From CAVZAB01 sp963773155 (lineage in GTDB: Bacteria > Pseudomonadota > Alphaproteobacteria > Rhizobiales > Beijerinckiaceae): a stretch of DNA of 64,000 bases. The stretch spans positions 62,001 to 126,000 of the forward strand of contig CAVZAB010000013.1 of NCBI GenBank assembly GCA_963773155.1, read 5' to 3'. Every line of letters starts with the position of its first letter. Position 1 is the stretch's first letter. The notes beneath the pieces were generated by a model. It was not told the DNA's origin, ran no database searches, and saw only the letters and a list, made by a program, of their open reading frames with translations. Shown in pieces: positions 54,159 through 63,729 of this stretch. Position numbers and translations under genes: made by a program.

Positions 54159-54974
54159 TCAGGAGGCCCAATTGGCCTTGAAATCGGCGAATAGCGTCAG
54201 GCCGCCGCAGGCAAACAGCGTCTGGCCGGTAATGTAGCTTGCATCCTCGGAAGCGAGGAAGGCAAAAACCGGTGCCAGCTCCTCGGCCTCGGCGGCCCGG
54301 CCAAGGGGGATATGTCTTTCCACCGCGGCGCGGGCGCCGCTATCGTGGGTCCAGGCGGCATTCATAGCGGTTGCAACCGCGCCCGGGCCCACGGCATTGA
54401 CGCGGATGCGATGGTCGGCAAATTCGAGGGCGAGTGTTCGGGTGAGGTTGCCGAGGCCGCCCTTGGCGATCGAATAGGCGAGATAGCCGGGCTTCGGCAC
54501 CTTTTCGTGGACGCTTGTCGTGTTGATGATCGCGCCGCCGCCGCCCCGCGCGAGAAAATGCGCAATCGCGTGGCGGGCGCACAGTGCAGCCCCGGTCAGG
54601 TTGACCGCGAGGATGCGCAGGAATTGCGCCTCGTCGAAATCATTGCCGGGCGTCGGCGCCTGGATGCCGGCATTGTTAACGAGAATATCGAGCCGTGGCC
54701 GGCGGGCGAACAGTTCGGCGAACAGGCGGGCGACCGCGCCGGGATCGCCGACATCGGCATCGATGGCACAATGCTGCCGTGCGCCATGGCCTTCGCTCCG
54801 GCTGGCGTCCTCGAGCGCGGCCACGGTTTCGGCCGCTGCCGAAGCGTCACGATAATGATTGACGGCGACGCTTGCGCCCTCTTCGGCAAAGCGGATCGCG
54901 ACCGCCCGACCGATCCCGCGCGAAGCGCCGGTGATAAGGGCCGTCTTGTCAAGCAACCGATAGGGCGATCGCAT
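54159..54974 (-). CDS. Short-chain dehydrogenase/reductase
   Basis: A 271-residue classical SDR: cofactor motif TGASRGIG near residue 15, Asn-Asn-Ala-Gly (NNAGIQ) near 95, catalytic Ser in NTTSVHEK and YLAYSIAKGGLGN (Tyr-x3-Lys) near 165. The His at the end of the second strand (VNHYRDA) suggests NADP. Start ATG 54974. The gene is in tandem with the BKACE gene (upstream) and the nitrilase (27 nt downstream). Substrate unknown; a 3-hydroxy acid precursor for the BKACE enzyme is one possibility. Confidence 0.87.
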   Translation of the reverse strand: MRSPYRLLDKTALITGASRGIGRAVAIRFAEEGASVAVNHYRDASAAAETVAALEDASRSEGHGARQHCAIDADVGDPGAVARLFAELFARRPRLDILVNNAGIQAPTPGNDFDEAQFLRILAVNLTGAALCARHAIAHFLARGGGGAIINTTSVHEKVPKPGYLAYSIAKGGLGNLTRTLALEFADHRIRVNAVGPGAVATAMNAAWTHDSGARAAVERHIPLGRAAEAEELAPVFAFLASEDASYITGQTLFACGGLTLFADFKANWAS

Positions 54975-55082
54975 CGCTGACGCTCCCAAGCTCAAAGGAC
55001 GGCGCGACGAGTGCGCCGCTGCCAGGCATAATGGGCGAGCGGTCGGAAGTCGAGTGGCAAGCGGATAGAGGTCTGAAAGCGC

Positions 55083-56015
55083 TCAGAAACTCACCCGATC
55101 GCCGCCCTTCAAAGCGAGCAGGTCGCGCGCCTCATCGGGGCTTGCGACAGCCATCCCGAGGCCCTCGATGATTTGCCTCGCCTTGCGCACTTGCTCGGCA
55201 TTGCTCTTGGCCAGCCGGCCCGGCCCGAGCCACAGCGAATCCTCGAGACCAACCCGGATATGGCCGCCCATTGCCGCGGCCTGGGCGGCGATCGGCATTT
55301 GATGACGGCCGGCACCGAGTACCGACCAGCGGTAATCGCCGCTGAACAACCGGTCGGCGGTTCGCCTCATGTGCAGCACGTCCTCGGGATGCGGGCCTAT
55401 GCCGCCGAGAATACCAAACACCGACTGAACGAAGAGGGGCGGGCGGACCAGGCCCCGTTCGAGAAAATGCGCGAGATTGTAGAGATGCGCCGTATCATAA
55501 CATTCGAATTCAAAGCGCGTGCCGCTCCCGCCTAGCGTTTCAAGCACGAATTCAATATCCTTGAAGGTATTCCTGAAAACCAGATCGCGGGAATTCTCAA
55601 GCGCCTGCGGCTCCCATTCGTGCCGGAAATGCGCGAATCTCTTCAGCATCGGGAACAGGCCGAAGTTCATCGACCCCATATTGAGGGAGGCGATCTCGGG
55701 CTGGAATTGCGCCGCCGGCCTGACCCGCTCAGCAACGCTCATCCAGGCAGCGCCGCCGGTCGTCAGATTGACGACGGCGCCGGTCGCCTGCTTGATGCGC
55801 GGCAGAAAGCGTGCGAAGGCCTCCGGACTCTGGTCCGGCTTGCCGGTCGAGGGGTCGCGCGCATGGAGATGCAGGATCGCGGCGCCGGCCTCGGCGGCAC
55901 CAATTGCTGCCTCTGCAATCTCGTCGGGCGTGACGGGCAGATGCGGCGACATGGACGGCGTGTGAATCGAGCCGGTCACCGCGCAGGTAATGATGACTTT
56001 TCGGTTGGCTGCCAT
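55083..56015 (-). CDS. Beta-keto acid cleavage enzyme (BKACE, DUF849)
   Basis: TIM-barrel Zn enzyme (310 residues) that condenses a beta-keto acid with acetyl-CoA, releasing acetoacetate and a new CoA ester. Features are KVIITCAVTGSIHTPSMSPHLPVTPDEIAEAA, the metal-binding AAILHLHARDPSTGKPDQSP, VNLTTGG and HIRVGLEDSLWLGPGRLAKSNAEQV. Family members act on 3-keto-5-aminohexanoate, dehydrocarnitine and others; with sarcosine oxidase next door, dehydrocarnitine cleavage to betaine is an attractive but unproven guess. Confidence 0.9.
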   Translation of the reverse strand: MAANRKVIITCAVTGSIHTPSMSPHLPVTPDEIAEAAIGAAEAGAAILHLHARDPSTGKPDQSPEAFARFLPRIKQATGAVVNLTTGGAAWMSVAERVRPAAQFQPEIASLNMGSMNFGLFPMLKRFAHFRHEWEPQALENSRDLVFRNTFKDIEFVLETLGGSGTRFEFECYDTAHLYNLAHFLERGLVRPPLFVQSVFGILGGIGPHPEDVLHMRRTADRLFSGDYRWSVLGAGRHQMPIAAQAAAMGGHIRVGLEDSLWLGPGRLAKSNAEQVRKARQIIEGLGMAVASPDEARDLLALKGGDRVSF

Positions 56016-56319
56016 GTTTCGCTCCCCGGCCGGGCATGCGGGCTCCGGTTGCCGGCGATACTAGAGGCGATCGAACGAAGGCTCCAGCCTGGCGGGCGTG
56101 CAACTGGGGTTGCGACCTGACGGCCCAGCTGGCGAAAATGGAACGGCTTTCGCGGTCCGCCCGCTTGAGCCGCGGCTTCATTGCGTCCTATGATGGTTGC
56201 AGGGATCAACGACCGCCGGTCCGGGAAACCAACGCCGGGCCGCGGCTTCAGGATCCGGCGGGCCGCCGGATTGACCAAGGCGGCTGCCACGGGCGGCAGA
56301 ATCGGAGCTGAGGCAGACA
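56016..56319. other. 304-nt divergent intergenic region upstream of soxB
   Basis: No convincing gene. It must hold the promoters of the divergent BKACE gene and the sox operon. I see no strong palindrome; the only clear element is the GAGG ribosome site (56310-56313) six nt before the soxB TTG. Confidence 0.5.
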
Positions 56320-57570
56320 TTGCGGTATTCGATTTTTTCGCTCCTCGGCCAAGCCTTGAGCGGCCAGAAGGGCTGGACTGCGGTCTGGCGCGAACCCGAG
56401 CCCAAACAGGCGTATGATGTCATTATCGTCGGCGGCGGCGGCCATGGGCTTGCTACAGCCTATTACCTGGCCAAGGAGCATGGGCTAACCAATGTCGCGG
56501 TTGTCGAAAAGGGCTGGCTCGGCTCCGGCAATATCGGACGCAACACCACAATCGTCCGCTCCAACTATGGGCTGCCTGGCAATCTGCCGTTCTATGAATG
56601 GTCCTTGAAACTCTGGGAGGGGCTCGAGAGCGATCTCAATTACAATGTGATGATGAGTCAGCGCGGCGTCATCAATCTCACCCATTCGGACGCCCAGCGC
56701 GATGCGGCAATCCGGCGCGGCAATGCGATGCGCATTCACGGCGTCGACGGCGAATATCTGAACCGCGATGAACTGCGCGCCATGCTGCCGTTTCTCGAAT
56801 TCGACAACGCCCGTTTTCCGATCCAGGGTGGCCTGCTGCAGCGACGCGGCGGCACCGCGCGCCATGATGCGGTTGCGTGGGGCTTTGGGCGCGCCGCCGA
56901 CCAGCGCGGCGTCGACATTCTGCAGAATTGCGAAGTGACGGGTCTGCGGGTCGAGCAGGGCCAAATCGTCGGCGTCGAGACGGTCCGCGGCTTCATCGGC
57001 GCCAAGAAAGTCGGCCTTGCCTGTGCCGGCAATTCCGGACGGGTTGCCGCCATGGCAGGTCTGCGACTGCCGATTGAGAGCCACGTCCTGCAGGCCTTCG
57101 TCACCGAGGGTCTCAAGCCAATGATTCCCAATGTCCTCACTTTTGGGGCCGGTCATTTCTATATTTCGCAATCGGACAAGGGCGGTCTGGTGTTTGGCGG
57201 TGACATCGACGGTTACAATTCCTACGCGCAGCGCGGCAATTTGCCGATCGTCGAGGACGTGATGGAAGAGGGCGTTGCGATGATCCCGGCAATCTCGCGG
57301 GTCCGCATTCTGCGGTCCTGGGGCGGCATTATGGACATGTCGATGGACGGGTCGCCAATCATCGACAAATCGCCGATCGACGGGCTTTATCTCAATTGCG
57401 GCTGGTGCATCGGCGGCTTCAAGGCGACGCCGGCGTCCGGCTGGTGTTTTGCCCACACAATCGCCCGCGATGAGCCGCATCCGTTCAACGCCGCCTATCG
57501 GCTCGACCGCTTTGCGACGGGCGAGCTCATCGACGAGCGCGGCGCTGGCGCCTTTCCCTATTTGCAATAG
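56320..57570 (+). CDS. soxB: Sarcosine oxidase beta subunit
   Basis: Catalytic flavoprotein subunit of heterotetrameric sarcosine oxidase (416 residues), oxidising sarcosine to glycine with FMN/FAD. It begins MRYSIFSLLGQALSGQKGW from a TTG start with a GAGG ribosome site, matching the family N-terminus. The dinucleotide fold is YDVIIVGGGGHGLATAYYLAKEHG; the covalent-FMN region is in WLGSGNIGRNTTIVRSNY; the C-terminal YLNCGWCIGGFKATPASGWCFAHTIA is conserved. First gene of soxBDAG. Confidence 0.95.
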   Translation: MRYSIFSLLGQALSGQKGWTAVWREPEPKQAYDVIIVGGGGHGLATAYYLAKEHGLTNVAVVEKGWLGSGNIGRNTTIVRSNYGLPGNLPFYEWSLKLWEGLESDLNYNVMMSQRGVINLTHSDAQRDAAIRRGNAMRIHGVDGEYLNRDELRAMLPFLEFDNARFPIQGGLLQRRGGTARHDAVAWGFGRAADQRGVDILQNCEVTGLRVEQGQIVGVETVRGFIGAKKVGLACAGNSGRVAAMAGLRLPIESHVLQAFVTEGLKPMIPNVLTFGAGHFYISQSDKGGLVFGGDIDGYNSYAQRGNLPIVEDVMEEGVAMIPAISRVRILRSWGGIMDMSMDGSPIIDKSPIDGLYLNCGWCIGGFKATPASGWCFAHTIARDEPHPFNAAYRLDRFATGELIDERGAGAFPYLQ

Positions 57571-57579
57571 AAGTAACCG

Positions 57580-57876
57580 ATGCGACTTAAATGCCCCTTT
57601 TGCGGTGAACGGACGATCCATGAATTCGCTTATCAGGGCGATGCCGAGCTCGTCAGGCCGGCTACGCCGGCCTCGGTCGTGCTACCCGAAGACGCCGAAT
57701 TCGCGGCCTGGATGGACTATGTTTACCTGCGCCGCAACGGCGCCGACCGCCATCGCGAATATTGGTATCATGGCGGCGGCTGCCGGGGCGTCTTGATCGT
57801 CACCCGCAATGTCACGACCCATGCAATCGAGGCTATCGTTGCGGCCGCCGACACGACGGCGGGGACCCCGTCATGA
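57580..57876 (+). CDS. soxD: Sarcosine oxidase delta subunit
   Basis: Small zinc-binding subunit (98 residues). The zinc ligands are in RLKCPFCGERTIHEF (Cys-x2-Cys plus His) and HGGGCRGVLIVTRN; EFAAWMDYVYLRRN is conserved. It is 9 nt after soxB and overlaps soxA by 4 nt (ATGA). Confidence 0.95.
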   Translation: MRLKCPFCGERTIHEFAYQGDAELVRPATPASVVLPEDAEFAAWMDYVYLRRNGADRHREYWYHGGGCRGVLIVTRNVTTHAIEAIVAAADTTAGTPS

Positions 57877-60849
57877 CCCAGCCCTTTCGACTAGCGTCTG
57901 GTGGCCGGATCGACCGTGCGGCGCCCCTGAGCTTTTCGTTCGACGGCCGACCCTATGACGGATTTTCCGGCGATACTTTGGCCTCTGCGTTGCTCGCTCA
58001 CGGCGTCAGCCTGTTCGGTCGTTCGTTCAAGTACCACCGGCCGCGCGGCCTGCTATCGGCCGGGCCCGAGGAACCCAATGCCCTCGTCGAATTGCGCGAG
58101 GGAGCCCGTCGCGAGCCCAATACGCGGGCGACGACGGTCGAATTGTTCGAAGGCCTAGTTGCGGCGAGCCAGAACCGCTGGCCCTCGCTCGAGTTTGACG
58201 TCGCGGCGGTCAATGCGCTGTTTGCCCCGGTATTTGCCGCGGGCTTCTACTATAAGACCTTCATGTGGCCGGCCTCGTTCTGGGAACGCGTTTACGAGCC
58301 GCTGATCCGGCGCGCCGCGGGGCTTGGCCGGGCGGCCGAGGCAGCCGATCCCGACCATTACGAGAAAGGCAACATATTCTGCGACATTTTGGTCGTGGGT
58401 TGCGGGCCGGCCGGGCTGATGGCGGCGCTGGCATCAGCACGATCCGGCGCGCGGGTCGTGCTCTGTGAAGAGGATTTCCGCCTCGGTGGCAGGCTTCTTT
58501 CGGAAAGCCTTACTCTCGATTCGCAATCCGGCGCGGACTGGGTCGAAGCTCTCGAGGTCGAGCTTGCCGGGCTCGACAATCTTCGTATCCTGCGCCGAAC
58601 TTCGGTGTTCGGCGTCTATGACCATGGCACCTATGCAGCAGTCGAAAGAGTCAATGATCACGTCGCCGTTCCGCCGGCGCATGAACCGCGCCAACGATTC
58701 TGGCGGATTGTCGCACGACGTTCGATTGTCGCAGCCGGCGCCATCGAGCGGCCTTTGGTCTTCGGCAATAACGACAAGCCGGGCGTCATGCTGGCTGGTG
58801 CCGTCCGCAGCTACGTCAACCGCCACGCCGTGCAGCCGGGTCGGCGCGCGATCGTCCTGTCGAACAATAATTCGACGCTGCGCTGCTTGAGGGATTTGCG
58901 CGCTGCCGGCATCGAGATTGCCGCGCTCGTCGATCCCCGTCCCAATCTTCCCCCCGGCCAAACCGCCGAGATCGAGACAGATGGCGTGCGACGCGTTCAC
59001 GGTACCATCCGCGCAATCGAGGGGCGTCGGCGGGTGCAGGGGGTGGAAGTCGCTCTCGAGGGCGGCGGCACGGCCAGCATTGCCTGCGATCTCGTCGCCA
59101 TGTCGGGCGGCTGGACGCCGACCCTGCATCTGACCTCGCATCTTGACAGCCGACCAGTATGGGACGAGGCCTTGGCGGCATTCAAGCCCGGGCCGCTGCC
59201 GGCCGGCATGGCCGTAGCCGGTGCCGCTGGCGGGGTATTCTCGCTCGCCGATTGTTTGGCCGACGGACTGCGAGCCGGCAGCGAGGCTGCAACTTCGCTG
59301 GGGTTTCACCCACCCGCGATCGTGCTGCCCGCCGCCGAGTCCGAGCGCACCGGTTCGGTGCCGCTCTGGCGGATCGCCGGATCGCGGGGCAAGGCGTTTG
59401 TCGATTTCCAAAACGACGTTACCGACAAGGATGTCGAATTGGCCGAACGCGAAGGTTTTCGATCGGTCGAACATCTCAAGCGCTACACGACGCTCGGCAT
59501 GGCGACCGACCAGGGCAAGACCGCCAATCTAAACGGCCTTGCTTTAATGGCTGAGCAAACCGGCAAGCCGATGAGCGAGGTCGGCACGACACGGTTCCGG
59601 CCGCCGTTCACCCCGGTGGCTATCGGGGCATTGGCTGGCCATCACCGCGGTCGCGATCTGAAGCCGACACGACTGGCGCCGTCGCACCGCTGGGCGCAAG
59701 AGCGGGGCAGCGTGTTCATCGAGAGCGGACTCTGGCTGAGGGCACAATATTTTCCGCAGGCCGGCGACGCGGATTGGCTCGTTGCCTGCAATCGCGAGGT
59801 CCTGGCAACCCGCAACAAGGTCGGCGTGTGCGACGTTTCGACCCTCGGCAAAATCGACGTTCAAGGGCCGGACGCCGGTACATTCCTCGACCGTCTCTAC
59901 TGCAATGCCTTCGCAAGTCTGCCAGTTGGACGCTCGCGCTACGGTCTGATGCTGCGCGAGGACGGGTTTGTCTTTGATGACGGGACGACCTCGCGCCTGG
60001 CCGAGGATCGGTATGTCATGACGACGACGACCGCCAATGCGGCGCGCGTCCTACAGCATATGGATTTTTGCCATCAGGCGCTGTGGCCTGAACTTGACGT
60101 GCAATTTGTGTCGGTTACCGAACAATGGGCGCAATTCTCGATTGCCGGCCCGCTCGCCCGCGCCCTTGTCAGTCGACTGGTTGCAGCTTCCCACGACCTG
60201 TCGAACGAAAGCTTTCCGTTCATGGCCGCGGCCGAGGTGGGGTTGCGCAACGGCCTTGCCGGCCGTCTCTACCGGATCTCTTTTTCCGGCGAATTGGCCT
60301 ATGAGATCGGCGTACCTGCCCGCTATGGCGACGCGCTGATTTCGAACGATCATGGCGCAGGGCGAGGAATTCGGCGTCACCCCCTATGGGCTCGAGGCGT
60401 TGGCGGTTATGCGGATCGAGAAAGGCCATATCGGCGGCGGCGAGATCAATGGTCAGACGACCGCGCGCGATCTCGGTCTTGGTCGGATGATGTCGACGAA
60501 GAAGGATTATATTGGTCGTGTCATGGCTGCCCGGCCCGGCCTTGTTGCCGCGGATCGACCCGCCTTTGTCGGTTTCAAGCCGGTCGAACGCACGGCCGTT
60601 CTCGGCGCCGGCGCGCATTTCCTGCCGGTCGGCGTGGCGGCGGCGCCCGGCAGCGATGAGGGCTACATGACGTCGGCCGGCTTCTCGCCGATGCTGGGAC
60701 ATTGGATCGGTCTCGGCCTCATCGCCCGCGGCCCGGCCCAATTCGGCGAGGTCGTCAGGGCCTATGACCCGATCCGCGGCCGGGATACCGCCGTTGAAAT
60801 CTGTTCGCCGATTTTCTTTGATTCCGAAGGGAGCCGCCTGCGTGTCTGA
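57873..60849 (+). CDS. soxA: Sarcosine oxidase alpha subunit (frameshifted near the C-terminus)
   Basis: Large subunit (about 991 residues) binding NAD and, with its C-terminal aminomethyltransferase-like part, tetrahydrofolate. Order: SFKYHRPRGLLSAGPEEPNALV (N-terminal ferredoxin-like fold), the dinucleotide site DILVVGCGPAGLMAALASARSG, ATDQGKTANLNGLALMAEQTG, then GcvT-like blocks (SHRWAQERGSVFIESGLW, YGLMLREDGFVFDDGTTSRL). At GATTTC (60338-60343) one extra base shifts the frame; beyond it MAQGEEFGVTPYGLEALAVMRIEKGHIGG continues to SRLRV. ATG 57873 is the start. Confidence 0.93.
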
Positions 60850-61447
60850 CTTTGTCCTTGCCGCGCACGCACCACTGCAGCTTTTGATGAAGCCGGGCAT
60901 GTTCGGCAAAACCTTGCCTGCCCCCGGCGTGGTCTTCAGCGAAATCCGCGATATCGGGCTTGCCAATATGCTGCTGCGCAAGGGTGCCCGCGCGGCGCTC
61001 GTGGCCGCGGTCCAGCAGTCCTTCGGCGTCGATCTACCGTTTGCACCGCGCCGGGTGGCCAAGGACGGCGTCGCCTTCGTTGCCACGGGTCCCGGTCAAT
61101 GGCTGGTGACAGCAGTGGGTGTCGGGGCTGGGGCTATCGAGAGCCGGCTTGCAAGCCTGAAGGGTGCGGCAGCGATCGTCGATCAGAGCGACGCCCGGAC
61201 CCTCGTGCGGATTACCGGACCCAAGGCGCGCGACACCCTCATGAAAAGCGTCGCCATCGATCTCAGTCCGGGCGCCTTTGCGACCGGGGATGCGGCGATG
61301 ACCATCATGGCGCACATGGGCGCCGCCCTGTGGCAAGTCAGCGATGAACCCTGCTACGAGATCGCCGTCTTTCGCAGTTTCGCCGATTCCTTCTGGGAAT
61401 TCATCACGAGTTCGGCCGGCGAATATGGCTATCGGGTTGATGGCTGA
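60842..61447 (+). CDS. soxG: Sarcosine oxidase gamma subunit
   Basis: Gamma subunit (201 residues), distantly GcvT-like. It shows GVVFSEIRDIGLANMLLRKG, GPGQWLVTAVG, AAIVDQSDARTLVRITGPKARDTLMK, and the C-terminal YEIAVFRSFADSFWEFITSSAGEYGYRV. It starts at GTG 60842, overlapping the soxA stop by 8 nt, which is common in this operon. A T-run (61502-61509) about 55 nt downstream may mark the end of the transcript, without a convincing stem. Confidence 0.92.
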   Translation: MSDFVLAAHAPLQLLMKPGMFGKTLPAPGVVFSEIRDIGLANMLLRKGARAALVAAVQQSFGVDLPFAPRRVAKDGVAFVATGPGQWLVTAVGVGAGAIESRLASLKGAAAIVDQSDARTLVRITGPKARDTLMKSVAIDLSPGAFATGDAAMTIMAHMGAALWQVSDEPCYEIAVFRSFADSFWEFITSSAGEYGYRVDG

Positions 61448-61566
61448 GGGAACAATAGGTCGAAACCGCCAAGGCTAGGTCCCTAAACACAATTGCGCGA
61501 TTTTTTTTGCATGGTTTCTTACTCGCCTCTTCCGATGCCCATTGGTGTTCGCGATACGGAATGGCG

Positions 61567-61866
61567 TTAACGTCGTTCCGGATACGCTAAGCGGCTATGC
61601 GATTGAGGCGCTAGTCCCGACCAGACATGACCGCGGTGCCTCCAATCCGAGCTGAGATTGACACAATTGTCATTGGCGGTGGCATAGTAGACTGTCGGTC
61701 TGGCGCAATAAGGATTGGGGCAACCAAGAATCGGCACACATCGATCTTTCCACCAACCACCTGACTTGGTTGGCTGTTTTCGAATTGGTCCAAACCGCTC
61801 GTTAAGGACAACGTAATTTTGCCGGTCTGGCAAGATCAACGACTTGCAGGCCGACTGGTCAAACAT
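61567..61866 (-). CDS. Hypothetical Cys-containing protein in a low-GC gap
   Basis: A 99-residue frame within the 468-nt gap (61448-61915) between soxG and the dehydrogenase gene. The gap is clearly poorer in G+C than its surroundings. The predicted protein contains five Cys (ACKSL, RCVPILGCPNPYCARP, NDNCVNL) and aromatic residues, but has no recognised motif and no obvious ribosome site. It could be a real horizontally acquired small gene, a decayed fragment, or a chance frame. The rest of the gap shows nothing identifiable. Confidence 0.3.
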   Translation of the reverse strand: MFDQSACKSLILPDRQNYVVLNERFGPIRKQPTKSGGWWKDRCVPILGCPNPYCARPTVYYATANDNCVNLSSDWRHRGHVWSGLAPQSHSRLAYPERR

Positions 61867-61915
61867 CGGTCACGGCGGTTTCGATCAGCCGGCTTGTATC
61901 GAGAGCCGCGAATCC

Positions 61916-62992
61916 TCATGACGTCTCCGGCACGGTCTCGATATCGGCGTCTCTAGCCGTCTGGCAGATCGCCCGCCATACTTCGGGCGGCAAGGGTACG
62001 CCCTTTTGTTGACGCTCGCGCCTGCTCAGCGCCTCAGGCTCACCGGGAATCAGCACTTTGCCCCCGACCTCGGCCGGCTGCGCGCTCTTGAAATAGGCGA
62101 TGTAGCGGGCGAGTTCGGGCGCAAAGACATGGTCGCAATCGAACCGTTCGGGGTCGAGGTAGAGCGACAGCATGCCGTTCGAAAAGCGGCGATTGGGCTT
62201 GGTTGCACCATTGCCGGTGAGGGCGCCCGCGAGCAATTCGCATATCAGGGCAAGACCGGAGCCCTTGTGGTCGCCGAAGGCGCGAATCGCACCTTGCCCA
62301 ATTGCATGGTCGCGCGGACCGTCCGGCGTGTGGGGACCGTAGAGCAGGGCGGGATCCTCGCTCGTGCGGCCGTCGCGGCTGATCAGCGCGCCGCGTGGCA
62401 GGGCCTTGCCGCCGCGACTTGCGACCAACACCTTGCCTTCAGCAACCAGCGAGGTTGCAAAATCAAGTATGACCGGTGGCTCGGTCCCGCGTGGGATGCC
62501 AACGCAAATGGGTGCCGTTGAAAGCCGCCGCTCGGTGCCGCCAAACGGCGCCACGAGCACACTGCCGGCCGCGTTGACGAAATGCACCGAGACGAGGTTC
62601 TCTGCCGCCGCCATCTCGGCCCAATCGCCGACCCGGCCGACATGGCCGCAATTGCGTAGGCCGACCAGCGCGACTCCGCCTTCGCGGGCCTTGTTGATGC
62701 CGAGCCGTACCGCCTGCGGGGCGATTGTCTGGCCGAAACCGAAGCCGCCGTCGACAAGGGCGAGCGCCGGCAGCTCGACCAGAATCCGCAGACTTTGCCC
62801 GGCCAGAACGACGCCTTCCTTTTTCCAGCGCATATAGAGCGGGATACGGATGACGCCGTGGCTATCATGCCCGGTGAGATTGGCTTCGACGAGGTAATGG
62901 GCGATGCGCTGCGCTTCCTCGGGCGCAAGGCCATGGGCGGTGAAAATATCGCTGGAGAACCGACGAAGCCGATTCGGGTCGATCCTGATCAT
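61916..62992 (-). CDS. Malate/L-lactate dehydrogenase-family oxidoreductase
   Basis: A 358-residue NAD(P)-dependent 2-hydroxyacid dehydrogenase of the Ldh2/MdhY fold (unrelated to classical LDH/MDH). Typical segments are EANLTGHDSHGVIRIPLY (catalytic His), VALVGLRNCGHVGRVGDWAEMAAAENLVS, PICVGIPRGTEPPVILDFATSLVAEGKVLVA and FGDHKGSGLALICELLAGALTG. The family includes ureidoglycolate dehydrogenase (AllD), which is notable given the purine genes 10 kb away, and 2,3-diketogulonate reductase; specificity is not readable. Start ATG 62992 overlaps the livF stop by 4 nt. Confidence 0.88.
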   Translation of the reverse strand: MIRIDPNRLRRFSSDIFTAHGLAPEEAQRIAHYLVEANLTGHDSHGVIRIPLYMRWKKEGVVLAGQSLRILVELPALALVDGGFGFGQTIAPQAVRLGINKAREGGVALVGLRNCGHVGRVGDWAEMAAAENLVSVHFVNAAGSVLVAPFGGTERRLSTAPICVGIPRGTEPPVILDFATSLVAEGKVLVASRGGKALPRGALISRDGRTSEDPALLYGPHTPDGPRDHAIGQGAIRAFGDHKGSGLALICELLAGALTGNGATKPNRRFSNGMLSLYLDPERFDCDHVFAPELARYIAYFKSAQPAEVGGKVLIPGEPEALSRRERQQKGVPLPPEVWRAICQTARDADIETVPETS

Positions 62993-63729
62993 GCTGGCTG
63001 GGCCCCGTGTTGTGGCGCACCGCCGAGATAGGCGGCACGCACCGCTTCGTCGTTCCACAGATCGCCGGGCTTGCCGGACAGCACGAGGCGGCCGGTCTCG
63101 AGAACATAGCCACGATTGGCGACCGACAGGCCCATCCGGGCATTCTGCTCGACCAGCAGCACGGTAGTACCGCGCTGGGCGATCTCGCCGATGATTTGGA
63201 AGACGGTCTGCACGATTACCGGCGCCAAGCCGAGCGACGGTTCGTCGAGGAGCAGCAGCCGCGGTTGGGCCATCAAGCCGCGTGCGACGGCGACCATTTG
63301 CTGCTGTCCGCCCGAAAGCATCCAGCCCAGTGCCCCGGCGAAAGGCCTGATGGCTGGAAAGAAATCAAACATGGCGTCGGCCTGACGGCGCAATTGCCGG
63401 GCATTGCCGCCCCGGTTCGAGGCACCGAGCATGATGTTCTCCATGGCCGTCAGCCCTGGAAAAATCCGTCTTCCCTCGGGAACGTGCGAAATTCCCCGCC
63501 GTACGATTGCCTCCGGACCGAGGCCCGCGATCGAATGGCCGTCGAAGATGATTTCGCCGGTTGCCGGACGCGCGAGACCGGAAATTGCACGCAATGTCGT
63601 TGACTTGCCGGCGCCATTGGCACCGAGCAACGCCACCACTTCGCCGGCGGCGACCTCGAGCGCAATCCCACGCAGGGCTTCGATCTCGCCGTAGAATACG
63701 CTCAGATCGCGGATTTCAAGAAGCGCCAT
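62989..63729 (-). CDS. livF: Branched-chain amino acid-type ABC transporter ATP-binding protein LivF
   Basis: ATPase of a HAAT/Liv-type importer (246 residues). Walker A LLGANGAGKSTTLRAI, the LivF-type ISHVPEGRRIFPGLTAMENIMLGA, signature LSGGQQQMVAVARGLM and Walker B LLLLDEPSLGLAP, followed by QNARMGLSVANRGYVLETG. ATG 63729 overlaps the livG stop (TGATG). Co-transcribed with the downstream dehydrogenase, so the imported substrate may be a hydroxy acid or an amide rather than a branched-chain amino acid. Confidence 0.93.
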   Translation of the reverse strand: MALLEIRDLSVFYGEIEALRGIALEVAAGEVVALLGANGAGKSTTLRAISGLARPATGEIIFDGHSIAGLGPEAIVRRGISHVPEGRRIFPGLTAMENIMLGASNRGGNARQLRRQADAMFDFFPAIRPFAGALGWMLSGGQQQMVAVARGLMAQPRLLLLDEPSLGLAPVIVQTVFQIIGEIAQRGTTVLLVEQNARMGLSVANRGYVLETGRLVLSGKPGDLWNDEAVRAAYLGGAPQHGAQPA

